A DNA stretch of 15,858 bases from JANPCX01 sp046094425 (GTDB lineage Bacteria > Pseudomonadota > Gammaproteobacteria > Burkholderiales > Burkholderiaceae_C): positions 1 through 15,858 of the forward strand of contig JBJTHI010000149.1 of NCBI GenBank assembly GCA_046094425.1, written 5' to 3'. The notes below the pieces were generated by a model. It was not told the DNA's origin, ran no database searches, and saw only the letters and a list, made by a program, of their open reading frames with translations. This document shows, in pieces, positions 1 to 8,072 of the stretch (within the stretch, counting starts at the first letter, position 1; every line of letters begins with the position of its first letter). Both the position numbers and the translations under genes were made by a program.

Positions 1-7
1 GTCCAAC

Positions 8-376
8 ATGAAGCTCAACTTGGATGTTCGTCGTTTGGCCAAGGGGGCCGTCGCGGTCGTTGGGTTGCTGTCAGGTCTGAGCTACGCCGCTCCGCCGACT
101 TGGCTACCACCGGTGGAACTACCCGACGGCACCATGTTGCTGCAGGTCGAAGAGTTGAAAGCCACCTATTTGCAGTGTGATCGGTTGGCGTCGGTGTCAT
201 TCTTAGATTCCTCGACCGCAGCAGATTGTTCAGTGGTGGCGGAAAAGCTCCGGCGGATCGGGTTCGACGGCCGAGCAGACGCCGTTTTAGAGTGGTGGCG
301 GTCTCTGTCGGAGGACCGGCGGGCCGGTGTGCTGAGGGGGCACCTCGATCTCAAGGCTCGGTCCGCATCGCTTTGA
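8..376 (+). CDS. Small predicted secreted protein, unknown function
   Basis: Unknown function; 122 residues. The N-terminus is a classic Sec signal peptide: basic residues (K2, R8, R9, K12), a hydrophobic stretch at about 13-24, and a likely cleavage site after A27 (Ser-Tyr-Ala before Ala-Pro-Pro). The mature part of about 95 residues has two cysteines (C57, C74), which could form a disulfide in the periplasm, and a Trp-Trp-Arg motif at 96-98. The pattern Leu-Gln-Cys-Asp, then Cys-Ser-Val-Val, then Trp-Trp-Arg resembles small uncharacterised Burkholderiales proteins I have seen, but I cannot name a family. Only seven bases precede the ATG and they contain no ribosome-binding site; the frame stays open to the window edge, so an earlier start is possible. 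It is the only plus-strand gene and converges on the tRNA cluster. Its codons (CGG, TTA, CGA) look less biased than those of the core genes, hinting at a different history. Confidence 0.6.
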   Translation: MKLNLDVRRLAKGAVAVVGLLSGLSYAAPPTWLPPVELPDGTMLLQVEELKATYLQCDRLASVSFLDSSTAADCSVVAEKLRRIGFDGRADAVLEWWRSLSEDRRAGVLRGHLDLKARSASL

Positions 377-675
377 AGTCAGGCCACCTGCCCGGTGTCT
401 TGCTGGGTAGTTGGTTCCTGTTCGGATATTTGTTGCTAAGTCGCTGATCGGCCGGTAGTAGTCGATTCCCGACGTTCCAAGGTCGCCGGTTGATGTTCAG
501 GTTGTGGTGTAAATCTGTGCCAACACACCTGTTTCGGCCGTTCCTTGTTCTGGTCACGCCGTTTTTCAGCGTGCCTTGGAAGGCGCCACAGAGGAGTCGA
601 TATCCTTGGAGCATAGTTGGATAGGCCGTGCCACCAAGCCTCCCCCCGCGTTCAGTTTGAGGGTGAGAAATAAAA
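377..675. other. Intergenic stretch without a recognisable gene
   Basis: About 300 bases lie between the stop of the small secreted-protein gene and the terminator of the tRNA cluster. I see no convincing gene. A minus-strand open frame crosses it but also runs through tRNA-Asp and has no family resemblance. The only structure I see is an imperfect stem at 552-574 (CACGC/GCGTG, extended by GG/CC across a bulge). It has no T-run, so it is not an obvious terminator for the plus-strand gene. Confidence 0.5.
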
Positions 676-705
676 AAATGGCCTGCATGTTTATGCAGGC
701 CATTT
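676..705 (-). terminator. Rho-independent terminator of the tRNA cluster
   Basis: A perfect 13-base inverted repeat (arms 676-688 and 693-705, AAATGGCCTGCAT and its complement) closes a 4-base loop. Read on the minus strand, the stem is directly followed by a T-rich tract formed by its own last three Ts and the bases at 671-675. It starts six bases after the CCA end of tRNA-Asp, so it should end the tRNA transcript. The plus-strand side has only a short T-run (703-705), so it would be a poorer terminator for the converging gene. Confidence 0.93.
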
Positions 706-711
706 AGGCTT

Positions 712-788
712 TGGCGGAGTGGACGGGGCTCGAACCCGCGACCCCCGGCGTGACAGGCCGGTATTCTAACCAACTGAACTACCACTCC
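712..788 (-). tRNA. tRNA-Asp (anticodon GTC)
   Basis: A 77-base tRNA with encoded CCA. The acceptor stem GGAGTGG/CCACTCC pairs fully, the discriminator base is G, the T-loop is the usual GTTCGAG, and the anticodon loop CTGTCAC carries GTC. It closely matches the familiar bacterial tRNA-Asp. It is the last of three tandem minus-strand tRNA genes and is followed at once by an intrinsic terminator. Confidence 0.97.
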
Positions 789-856
789 CAATTAACGTCC
801 CTACACTAACTGCGGAACATAGTGCTTCCAAATTACTCTGCAAGTGCACTAAAACT

Positions 857-932
857 TGGCGTCCCCTAGGGGATTCGAACCCCTGTAATCACCGTGAAAG
901 GGTGGTGTCCTAGGCCTCTAGACGAAGGGGAC
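857..932 (-). tRNA. tRNA-Glu (anticodon TTC)
   Basis: A 76-base tRNA with encoded CCA. The acceptor stem GTCCCCT/AGGGGAC pairs fully and the anticodon loop CTTTCAC carries TTC. It sits between tRNA-Ala (56 bases upstream) and tRNA-Asp (68 bases downstream). It lies about 220 bases downstream of gltX, which encodes the synthetase that charges it. Confidence 0.97.
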
Positions 933-988
933 TAATCCTTCATCACGCTTGAACTGCGCTCCACTGCCAAACAACACGAAGGCCGTTT

Positions 989-1064
<76 letters not shown>

Positions 1065-1134
1065 ATGTCGCCCCGTTTTTTTGCCTTGTTTCCAGGGCTT
1101 CAAAAGAGAACATCGCTGTTCAAGTGAGACAACG

Positions 1135-1164
1135 ATTATAGCCCGTTTTTTACACCCCTTGCAA
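1135..1164 (-). promoter_or_regulatory. Putative sigma70 promoter for the tRNA-Ala-Glu-Asp cluster
   Basis: On the minus strand a perfect TATAAT (-10, at 1135-1140) lies 18 bases downstream of TTGCAA (-35, at 1159-1164, 4 of 6 consensus positions). The -35 lies inside the last codons of gltX and the spacer contains the gltX stop. The expected transcription start is near 1128, giving a leader of roughly 65 bases before tRNA-Ala. No terminator is visible between gltX and the tRNAs, so readthrough from the operon could add to this promoter. Confidence 0.7.
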
Positions 1165-2577
1165 GCGCTGCAACACCTGCTCGCGGGCGAAAAGCGCCAA
1201 CACCGCGTCAACCGACGGGGTTTGCGCGCGGCCACAAACCAACAAGCGCACAGGGGTGGCTACTTGAGGCATCTTGAGTTTGAACTCGGCCAGCACTTGC
1301 TTGAACACAGCCGCAATCGCGGTTTGGCTCCAGTCAGTCTCAGACAAACGAGAGCGCAAAGACTGCAAGGCGGGTTTGACCTCATGGGTCAAGTGGGTCG
1401 CCAATTCAGCCTGCGGGGGTTGAACCGGCGCGAAGTACATGTGCAACCAATCGGCCAATTCGATCAAGGTAGAGCAGCGGTCGCGGAACAAGACACACAT
1501 GGCAGACAAAGGCGCATCGCTTGGCACGGTGACGCCCGAGCGTGTGAGGTGCTCGGTCAACCAGGGCACGAGTTGCTCAGGTGCTATGGACTTCATGTGC
1601 TGTGCGTTCACCCAACGCAGTTTGGTCTCGTCGAACTGCGCCGCACTTTTGCCCAGGTGATCCAGGTTGAACCACTGCACCAGTTGCTCACGCGAGAAAA
1701 TTTCGTCGTCACCGTGGCTCCAGCCCAGGCGTGCAAGGTAGTTCACCACCGCATCTGCCAGATAACCTTCGTCGCGGTACTGCGTGACGGGTTTGGCGCC
1801 GTGGCGTTTGCTCATTTTTTCGCCGCTCTCGTTGAGCACGGTGGGCAAATGGGCATAGACGGGTGGTTCGTGGCCGAGGGCACGGAAGATATGAATTTGG
1901 CGTGGCGTGTTGTTCACATGGTCGTCGCCGCGGATCACATGGGTGATCTTCATGTCGATGTCGTCCACCACCACACAGAAGTTGTAGGTTGGGGTGCCCA
2001 CAGCAATGGCCCCTTCCACTGGCGCACCGGCTGCGGGGCGGGCGATGATGAGGTCGTCGAGTTCATCGTTGCTGATTTCAATGCGACCCTTGACCTTGTC
2101 GTCCCACACCACTGAGCCGCTTTGCGGGCCTTTGAACCGAATGACGGGTTGCACACCCGCCGGAATGGGTGGCAGCACCTTGCCAGGCTCGGGCCGCCAG
2201 GTGCCGTCGTAACGCGGCTTTTGTTTGGCCTGCATTTGGCGTTCGCGCAAGGCGTCTAACTCGGCACTGCTCATGTAGCAAGGGTAGGCCAGGCCTTGGT
2301 CTAGCAGTGTCTTCACCACTTCGCGGTAGCGATCCATGCGCTGCATTTGATAGAACGGGCCCTCGTCGTGGTGCAGACCGAGCCAGCGCATACCTTCCAA
2401 AATCACATCCACCGCCTCTTGCGATGAACGTTCTTCATCGGTGTCTTCAATGCGAAGAATGAAGGTGCCGCCCGTGGCTCTGGCAAAAGCCCAGGGATAA
2501 AGCGCCGAGCGGATGTTGCCCAGGTGAATGAAGCCGGTGGGACTGGGGGCGAAACGGGTGCGAACAGATGGAGACAT
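1150..2577 (-). CDS. gltX: Glutamyl-tRNA synthetase
   Basis: Charges tRNA-Glu with glutamate in the cytosol (class I synthetase, 475 residues, normal length). Both class I signatures are visible: a HIGH-type HLGN at 18-21 after RFAPSPTG, and KMSKR at 254-258. The landmark CVVVDD, then GDDHVNNTPRQ, is intact (201-227). Two points differ from the E. coli enzyme. The zinc-binding cysteines around residues 100-127 are mostly lost (only C100 remains; Met and Trp stand where Cys is expected). There is also an insertion of about 11 residues (roughly 182-193, Ala/Gly/Pro-rich) between the LDDLIIARP and GTPTYNF motifs. Both are probably lineage features, not damage. The ATG lies six bases after the metZ stop with only a weak ribosome-binding site, suggesting translational coupling. 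It is the last protein gene of the block and directly precedes a tRNA-Glu-containing cluster. Confidence 0.96.
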   Translation of the reverse strand: MSPSVRTRFAPSPTGFIHLGNIRSALYPWAFARATGGTFILRIEDTDEERSSQEAVDVILEGMRWLGLHHDEGPFYQMQRMDRYREVVKTLLDQGLAYPCYMSSAELDALRERQMQAKQKPRYDGTWRPEPGKVLPPIPAGVQPVIRFKGPQSGSVVWDDKVKGRIEISNDELDDLIIARPAAGAPVEGAIAVGTPTYNFCVVVDDIDMKITHVIRGDDHVNNTPRQIHIFRALGHEPPVYAHLPTVLNESGEKMSKRHGAKPVTQYRDEGYLADAVVNYLARLGWSHGDDEIFSREQLVQWFNLDHLGKSAAQFDETKLRWVNAQHMKSIAPEQLVPWLTEHLTRSGVTVPSDAPLSAMCVLFRDRCSTLIELADWLHMYFAPVQPPQAELATHLTHEVKPALQSLRSRLSETDWSQTAIAAVFKQVLAEFKLKMPQVATPVRLLVCGRAQTPSVDAVLALFAREQVLQRLQGV

Positions 2578-2583
2578 GGAAAC

Positions 2584-3804
2584 TTACAAAGTTTGCAGGC
2601 CGCGCAGCAAGTCGGCCTTCAGATCGTCAAGGTGCTCCAAACCCACGGCCACACGCACCAAACCTTGGGTGATGCCCGCGTCGTTGCGCTGCGCTTCCGT
2701 CAAACGGCCATGCGTGGTGCTGGCCGGGTGGGTAATCGTTGATTTGGTATCGCCCAGGTTAGCGGTAATGGAAAAGATTTGCGTGTGGTCAATCACACGG
2801 AATGCGTTCTGCCGCGCCTGCGCCGCGTCTCTAGCTTTCACCGTGAAAGACAGCACCGCACCACCGACGCCCGACTGCTGCGCCATCGCCAGCTCGTGCT
2901 GAGGGTGTGATTTCAAGCCAGGATAAAACACCTGCTGCACTTGGGGTTGTTCCTCCAACCAAGTCGCCAAGGCCAGGGCTTGCTGGCTGTGGGCTTGCAT
3001 ACGGATGGACAAAGTTTCCATGCCCTTGAGCACCACCCAGGCGTTGAAGGGCGACAAGGTCATGCCCGCCGTGCGCAGCACAGGCACCAGCTTCTCGTTC
3101 AGCAAAGCTTCGGTGCCACAAACAGCGCCAGCCATGACGCGGCCTTGGCCGTCCAGGTATTTGGTGCCAGAGTGCATGACCAAATCAGCCCCCAGTGCTA
3201 TAGGAAGTTGCAAGGCGGGCGAACAAAAACAGTTGTCCACCACCAAATACGCGCCCGCATTTTTGGCAATGATTGACAGCGCGCGAATGTCGCACACCTC
3301 GGTCAGCGGATTGGTCGGTGTTTCTGCGAACAGCAGTTTGGTGTTGGGCTTGATCGCAGCACGCCATTCGTCCAAATTAGTTTGGGAAACAAAGCTGGTT
3401 TCCACGCCAAACTTGGCGAACTCGCGGCCAAACAACATGATGGTGGAGCCGAACACGCTGCGCGAACACACCACATGGTCGCCCGCTTTGAGTAAACCCA
3501 AACCAATCAGCAAGATGGCGCCCATGCCGCTGGAAGTGCCTACACAAGCCTCGGCTCCTTCCAGCGCAGCCAAGCGGCGTTCGAACATGGTGACGGTGGG
3601 GTTGGTGAAGCGCGAGTAGGTGAAGGCCTCTTCTTCGTTGGCAAAACGTGCGGCTGCGGTAGCAGCGTCTGGGTGGACGAAGCTGCTAGTCAGGAAAAGC
3701 GCTTCGGAGTTTTCGCCCCACTGCGAGCGTGGCAAGCCCTCGCGCACAGCCAAGGTTTCCAGGTGCGTGCGTGGTGGGAATTCAATGCGGGGTATCTTGT
3801 TCAT
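2584..3804 (-). CDS. metZ: O-succinylhomoserine sulfhydrylase (PLP-dependent)
   Basis: Makes homocysteine from O-succinylhomoserine and sulfide, the direct-sulfhydrylation route to methionine, in the cytosol. The 406 residues have the Cys/Met-metabolism PLP fold: SRFTNPT at 64-70, the cofactor-contacting SSGMGA region at 91-96, ETPTNP at 161-166, VVDNCF at 188-193, and the Schiff-base lysine K215 in HSGTKYLDGQGR. I call it metZ and not metC or metB because of the typical MetZ N-terminus and its place directly after purF, an arrangement I know from beta- and gammaproteobacteria. Use of an O-acetyl substrate cannot be excluded from sequence. It starts 16 bases after the purF stop and ends six bases before gltX, so the three genes are almost surely co-transcribed. 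Confidence 0.92.
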   Translation of the reverse strand: MNKIPRIEFPPRTHLETLAVREGLPRSQWGENSEALFLTSSFVHPDAATAAARFANEEEAFTYSRFTNPTVTMFERRLAALEGAEACVGTSSGMGAILLIGLGLLKAGDHVVCSRSVFGSTIMLFGREFAKFGVETSFVSQTNLDEWRAAIKPNTKLLFAETPTNPLTEVCDIRALSIIAKNAGAYLVVDNCFCSPALQLPIALGADLVMHSGTKYLDGQGRVMAGAVCGTEALLNEKLVPVLRTAGMTLSPFNAWVVLKGMETLSIRMQAHSQQALALATWLEEQPQVQQVFYPGLKSHPQHELAMAQQSGVGGAVLSFTVKARDAAQARQNAFRVIDHTQIFSITANLGDTKSTITHPASTTHGRLTEAQRNDAGITQGLVRVAVGLEHLDDLKADLLRGLQTL

Positions 3805-3820
3805 ACGTTTCTACCCAGGC

Positions 3821-5338
<1,518 letters not shown>

Positions 5339-5359
5339 AGATCCACCCTTCGATTCAAT

Positions 5360-5875
5360 TCAAATTCTGTTCAACCTGGCTTGCCCGTCTTGAGCCCACG
5401 ACGCAGGCAGCAGCGGCAACACAGCCGCGTGGGCCTGCGCCAGCCAGGGCCGCAGTTGCGACTGAGCCCAGACTTCAGAGCGCACCCACGGCGTCCAACT
5501 CACCACGGTGTAGAGCATGAGGGCGATCATCAGTCCACGCAAGCTACCAAAGAGCATGCCCAGCAACCGATCCACCACACTCAAAGGTGTAGCCCGCACC
5601 AACATGCGCACCAGCCGGGCCAACAGCGTCCACAGAATCAACACGCCGACAAAGGTCAACAAAAAAGTGGCCGATGAATTCAAACCGCTGCCCACCGTTC
5701 CAATCGGCACATGGGACGCCAACTCAGGGCTGAACCAATAGGCAGCGAAATACGCGACCACCCAACCGGCCAAGGACATCAACTCAAACACCAAACCACG
5801 CCACAAACCCACCAGGGCCGACACGGCGAGCAGAACAATTAAAAACCAATCGACCCAAGCCATGGTGGGCGTCAC
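5360..5875 (-). CDS. cvpA: CvpA family inner-membrane protein
   Basis: Integral inner-membrane protein of the CvpA family, named for a requirement in colicin V production in E. coli and linked to envelope stress and purF expression. Its molecular role is not settled. The 171 residues give about four hydrophobic segments (roughly 8-24, 30-48, 68-90 and 108-126), with the family-typical VGLWRGLVFE after the first one. The given start is a GTG whose bases overlap the TGA stop of the upstream SPOR gene (GTGA overlap). An in-frame ATG four codons later (5861-5863), giving Met-Ala-Trp-Val-Asp-Trp, matches the usual CvpA N-terminus equally well. Neither has a clear ribosome-binding site, so coupling to the upstream gene is likely. 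It is followed by purF after 21 bases, as in many proteobacteria. Confidence 0.9.
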   Translation of the reverse strand: MTPTMAWVDWFLIVLLAVSALVGLWRGLVFELMSLAGWVVAYFAAYWFSPELASHVPIGTVGSGLNSSATFLLTFVGVLILWTLLARLVRMLVRATPLSVVDRLLGMLFGSLRGLMIALMLYTVVSWTPWVRSEVWAQSQLRPWLAQAHAAVLPLLPASWAQDGQARLNRI

Positions 5876-6708
5876 AGCGTCAGCACCACAGCGGACAAAC
5901 CAGCGGCCTTGAGACGCTCCAACACCTTTTCGGCTTGTTCTTTGGATTCCAGCGGCCCCACACGAACCCGGGTGCGGTTGCCGGCCGAGGTATCGACCAC
6001 CTGCGTGTAGGTTTTGAGGCCCAGTTTTTCAACCTTTTGGCGCACGTCCTTGACGGTATCGGCGTCGGCATAAGCACCCACCTGCACGACAAAACGGCCA
6101 GCTGTGGCGGCGGTTTTGGGTTGCCCATCAGCGGCAGCTTTGACTTCTTTGCCTTCCAGTACGGCTTTGGCCCGAGCGGCTTCAGCAGCAGATTTTTTCG
6201 CAGCCGCTTCAGCCGCCGCCTTCTGCGCCGCCGCTTCTTTGGCTTTTTCTAGTTTGTCTGCTTTCTCTTTGTCGGCTTTCTCTTTATCAGCCGCCACTTT
6301 GGCAGCCGCCGCAGCAGCAGTTTCGGCAGACTCCGGTTTAGGCGCTGCCACACCAGCAGGCACTGCAGGTTCAACCACCACCACTTGGGAGCGCGCCGCC
6401 GGCACAGACGGCGCAGGTGCTGGTGCGCTACTCACCGCAGGTGGAATACGCAGCGGTGGTGCGCCTTCGGCGCGAGGAATCTCGATGGGAATGTCAACAG
6501 GAATGGGCCGGGGCTGGGACTCAAACAGAATCGGAAAAGCCACAATGCCCATCAGCACCAACAAACTCGCCCCAATCAAACGCCGCCGTGCGCGTGTGCG
6601 GGCTTGATGGACGGAAGGTGCGTGGGTCGTATTCGTTGAACCGCGCGATGCTGACTCAGCAGGAGCACCGTCTTGGCGAGCACGCTTGAATATCGACAAC
6701 AAACCCAT
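5872..6708 (-). CDS. dedD: SPOR-domain membrane protein (DedD-like cell-division protein)
   Basis: A bitopic inner-membrane protein that probably binds denuded septal peptidoglycan during division. It has 278 residues: a cytoplasmic basic N-terminus (1-43), one transmembrane helix at about 44-62, a proline-rich linker (66-125), a long Ala/Lys/Glu-rich segment (about 127-205) that may be helical or coiled-coil, and a C-terminal SPOR domain from about 204 (GRFVVQVGAYAD) to the end. The position between folC and cvpA matches dedD of E. coli, hence the symbol. No clear ribosome-binding site precedes the ATG. Instead an 11-base inverted repeat lies between it and folC. Its stop overlaps the GTG start of cvpA. 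The Lys/Glu segment contains a 15-base tandem duplication. Confidence 0.9.
   Translation of the reverse strand: MGLLSIFKRARQDGAPAESASRGSTNTTHAPSVHQARTRARRRLIGASLLVLMGIVAFPILFESQPRPIPVDIPIEIPRAEGAPPLRIPPAVSSAPAPAPSVPAARSQVVVVEPAVPAGVAAPKPESAETAAAAAAKVAADKEKADKEKADKLEKAKEAAAQKAAAEAAAKKSAAEAARAKAVLEGKEVKAAADGQPKTAATAGRFVVQVGAYADADTVKDVRQKVEKLGLKTYTQVVDTSAGNRTRVRVGPLESKEQAEKVLERLKAAGLSAVVLTL
6256..6285 (-). repeat. 15-base tandem duplication in the SPOR gene
   Basis: Two adjacent 15-base units, 6256-6270 and 6271-6285, differ at one base. On the coding strand they encode the repeated Lys-Ala-Asp-Lys-Glu of the charged linker at about residues 142-151. The length is a multiple of three, so unit gain or loss would keep the frame. 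Confidence 0.85.
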
Positions 6709-6712
6709 GCGG

Positions 6713-6766
6713 TGAACTGATCCAGTTGAAATCCAAGGCAGCTACTGCACCCAGGGGATCAGTTCA
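6713..6766 (-). promoter_or_regulatory. Inverted repeat at the folC/SPOR junction
   Basis: TGAACTGATCC (6713-6723) and GGATCAGTTCA (6756-6766) are perfect 11-base complements separated by 32 bases. In the mRNA one arm covers the folC stop codon and the other ends four bases before the SPOR start codon. The start-proximal arm is also part of a small alternative hairpin (AACTG/CAGTT at 6715-6727) that cannot form together with the long one. There is no T-run, so it is not an intrinsic terminator. A role in controlling SPOR translation is inference. Confidence 0.5.
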
Positions 6767-8072
6767 TGTGTTTGCCACCGAGTTTGGGTAAACCCTCTTG
6801 CAACACACCGCCCACGGTGTAGAACGATCCGAAGACGACGATTCTATCAGCGGGGTCTGCGCTCTTCACTGCGGTTTGCAATGCGGCCTGCGGGCTCTCG
6901 CAGCAGTCCATCACCACGGGCCCTGGCCCCTTCAAGTTCAAACCTTGGTAGAGGGCTTGCAAGTTGCGAGCGCTGGCCGCGCGCGCGGTGGGTAGATCGC
7001 AAAACACCCAGTGATCCACCAAAGGGGCCATGCGGGTGAGCAAGTTAGCCAGGTCTTTGTCTGCCATGGCACCAAAGACCGCATGGGTTCTGGGAAAGAA
7101 ACCCATTTGATCCAAGTTTTGCGCCAAAGTCGCCACCGCATGCGGGTTGTGGGCCACGTCCAAAACCAAGGTGGGCTGGCCAGGAACAATTTGAAAACGC
7201 CCCGGCAAATCCACCAAGGCAAAACCAGCGCGCACGGCTTGGGCGGTGATGGGCAGTTGATCTTTCAGCGCTTCAAACGCTGCCAAGACGCCCGCTGCAT
7301 TGAGCAATTGGTTGGCACCGCGCAGGGCCGGATAGGCCAAGCCGCTGTAGCGGCGCGTTCGCCCACCCCAGGCCCATTGCTGCTTGTCGCCGCTGCAGTT
7401 GAAGTCAACGCCCGAACGCCACAGGTCAGCACCGATTTTTTTTGCATAAGCCAACACGCTGTTTGGTGGCAGCGGATCACTCACGATCACGGGCTTGCCG
7501 GGTCGCATGATGTGAGCCTTTTCATGGCCGATGGATTCACGATCCGGCCCCAAAAACTCGGTGTGGTCGAGGTCTATGCTGGTGATGATGGCGCAGTCGG
7601 CATCCACCACATTCACCGCGTCCAAACGCCCCCCCAAGCCCACTTCCAAAATCACCAGATCCAGGGGCGCCTGCGACAACAAACGCGCGATGGCGAGTGT
7701 GGTGAACTCAAAGTAAGTGAGCGTGGTATCGCCACGTGCCGCTTCCACGGCTTCAAAGTGCGGCAGCAACTCACCGGCCGCCACCATCTGGCCATTGACG
7801 CGGCAACGCTCTTCAAAATGCACCAGGTGCGGTTTGGCGTAGAGGCCGACGCGGTAACCCGCTTGCAAGGCAATGGCCTCCAACATGGCACAAGTGGAAC
7901 CCTTGCCATTGGTGCCTGCGACGGAAATCACCGGCACCTGAAACACCAAGTTCAAGCGTTTAGCAACCGACGCCACGCGCTCCAGCGTGAGGTCAATTTC
8001 TTTGGGGTGAAGCTGTTCGCAGCGAGTCAGCCAATCTTGCAGCGTGCTGGGCAAAGAGGAAGATGGATTCAA
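6759..8072 (-). CDS. folC: Bifunctional dihydrofolate synthase / folylpolyglutamate synthase
   Basis: Adds glutamate to dihydropteroate and then extends the polyglutamate tail of folates, using ATP, in the cytosol. The 437 residues fit the Mur-ligase-like family. The P-loop GTNGKGST is at 53-60 after ISVA. Further landmarks are the YAKPHLVHFEER region (about 78-89), EVGLGGRLDAVN, and the DLDHTEFLG and GHEKAHI motifs. The start is a TTG that overlaps the accD TGA stop in a TTGA junction. I see no ATG or GTG further upstream in frame near the expected N-terminus, and the homologous region (DWLTRCEQLHP) begins soon after, so the TTG is probably real and coupled to accD. The accD-folC-dedD-cvpA-purF order is the same as in E. 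coli. Confidence 0.95.
   Translation of the reverse strand: MNPSSSLPSTLQDWLTRCEQLHPKEIDLTLERVASVAKRLNLVFQVPVISVAGTNGKGSTCAMLEAIALQAGYRVGLYAKPHLVHFEERCRVNGQMVAAGELLPHFEAVEAARGDTTLTYFEFTTLAIARLLSQAPLDLVILEVGLGGRLDAVNVVDADCAIITSIDLDHTEFLGPDRESIGHEKAHIMRPGKPVIVSDPLPPNSVLAYAKKIGADLWRSGVDFNCSGDKQQWAWGGRTRRYSGLAYPALRGANQLLNAAGVLAAFEALKDQLPITAQAVRAGFALVDLPGRFQIVPGQPTLVLDVAHNPHAVATLAQNLDQMGFFPRTHAVFGAMADKDLANLLTRMAPLVDHWVFCDLPTARAASARNLQALYQGLNLKGPGPVVMDCCESPQAALQTAVKSADPADRIVVFGSFYTVGGVLQEGLPKLGGKHMN

Noticed and set aside
552..574. Possible terminator for the small plus-strand gene
   Set aside because: The stem is short and bulged, lies 175 bases after the stop, and no T-run follows.
351..791. Minus-strand open frame of 146 codons across the left intergenic region
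   Set aside because: It starts in the spacer next to tRNA-Asp, runs through the whole tRNA and its terminator and into the 3' end of the plus-strand gene, and has no family resemblance.
1081..2115. Long plus-strand open frame of 344 codons opposite gltX
   Set aside because: It is an antisense shadow of a GC-rich gene, full of His and Gln as expected for such shadows, and gltX is clearly the real gene.
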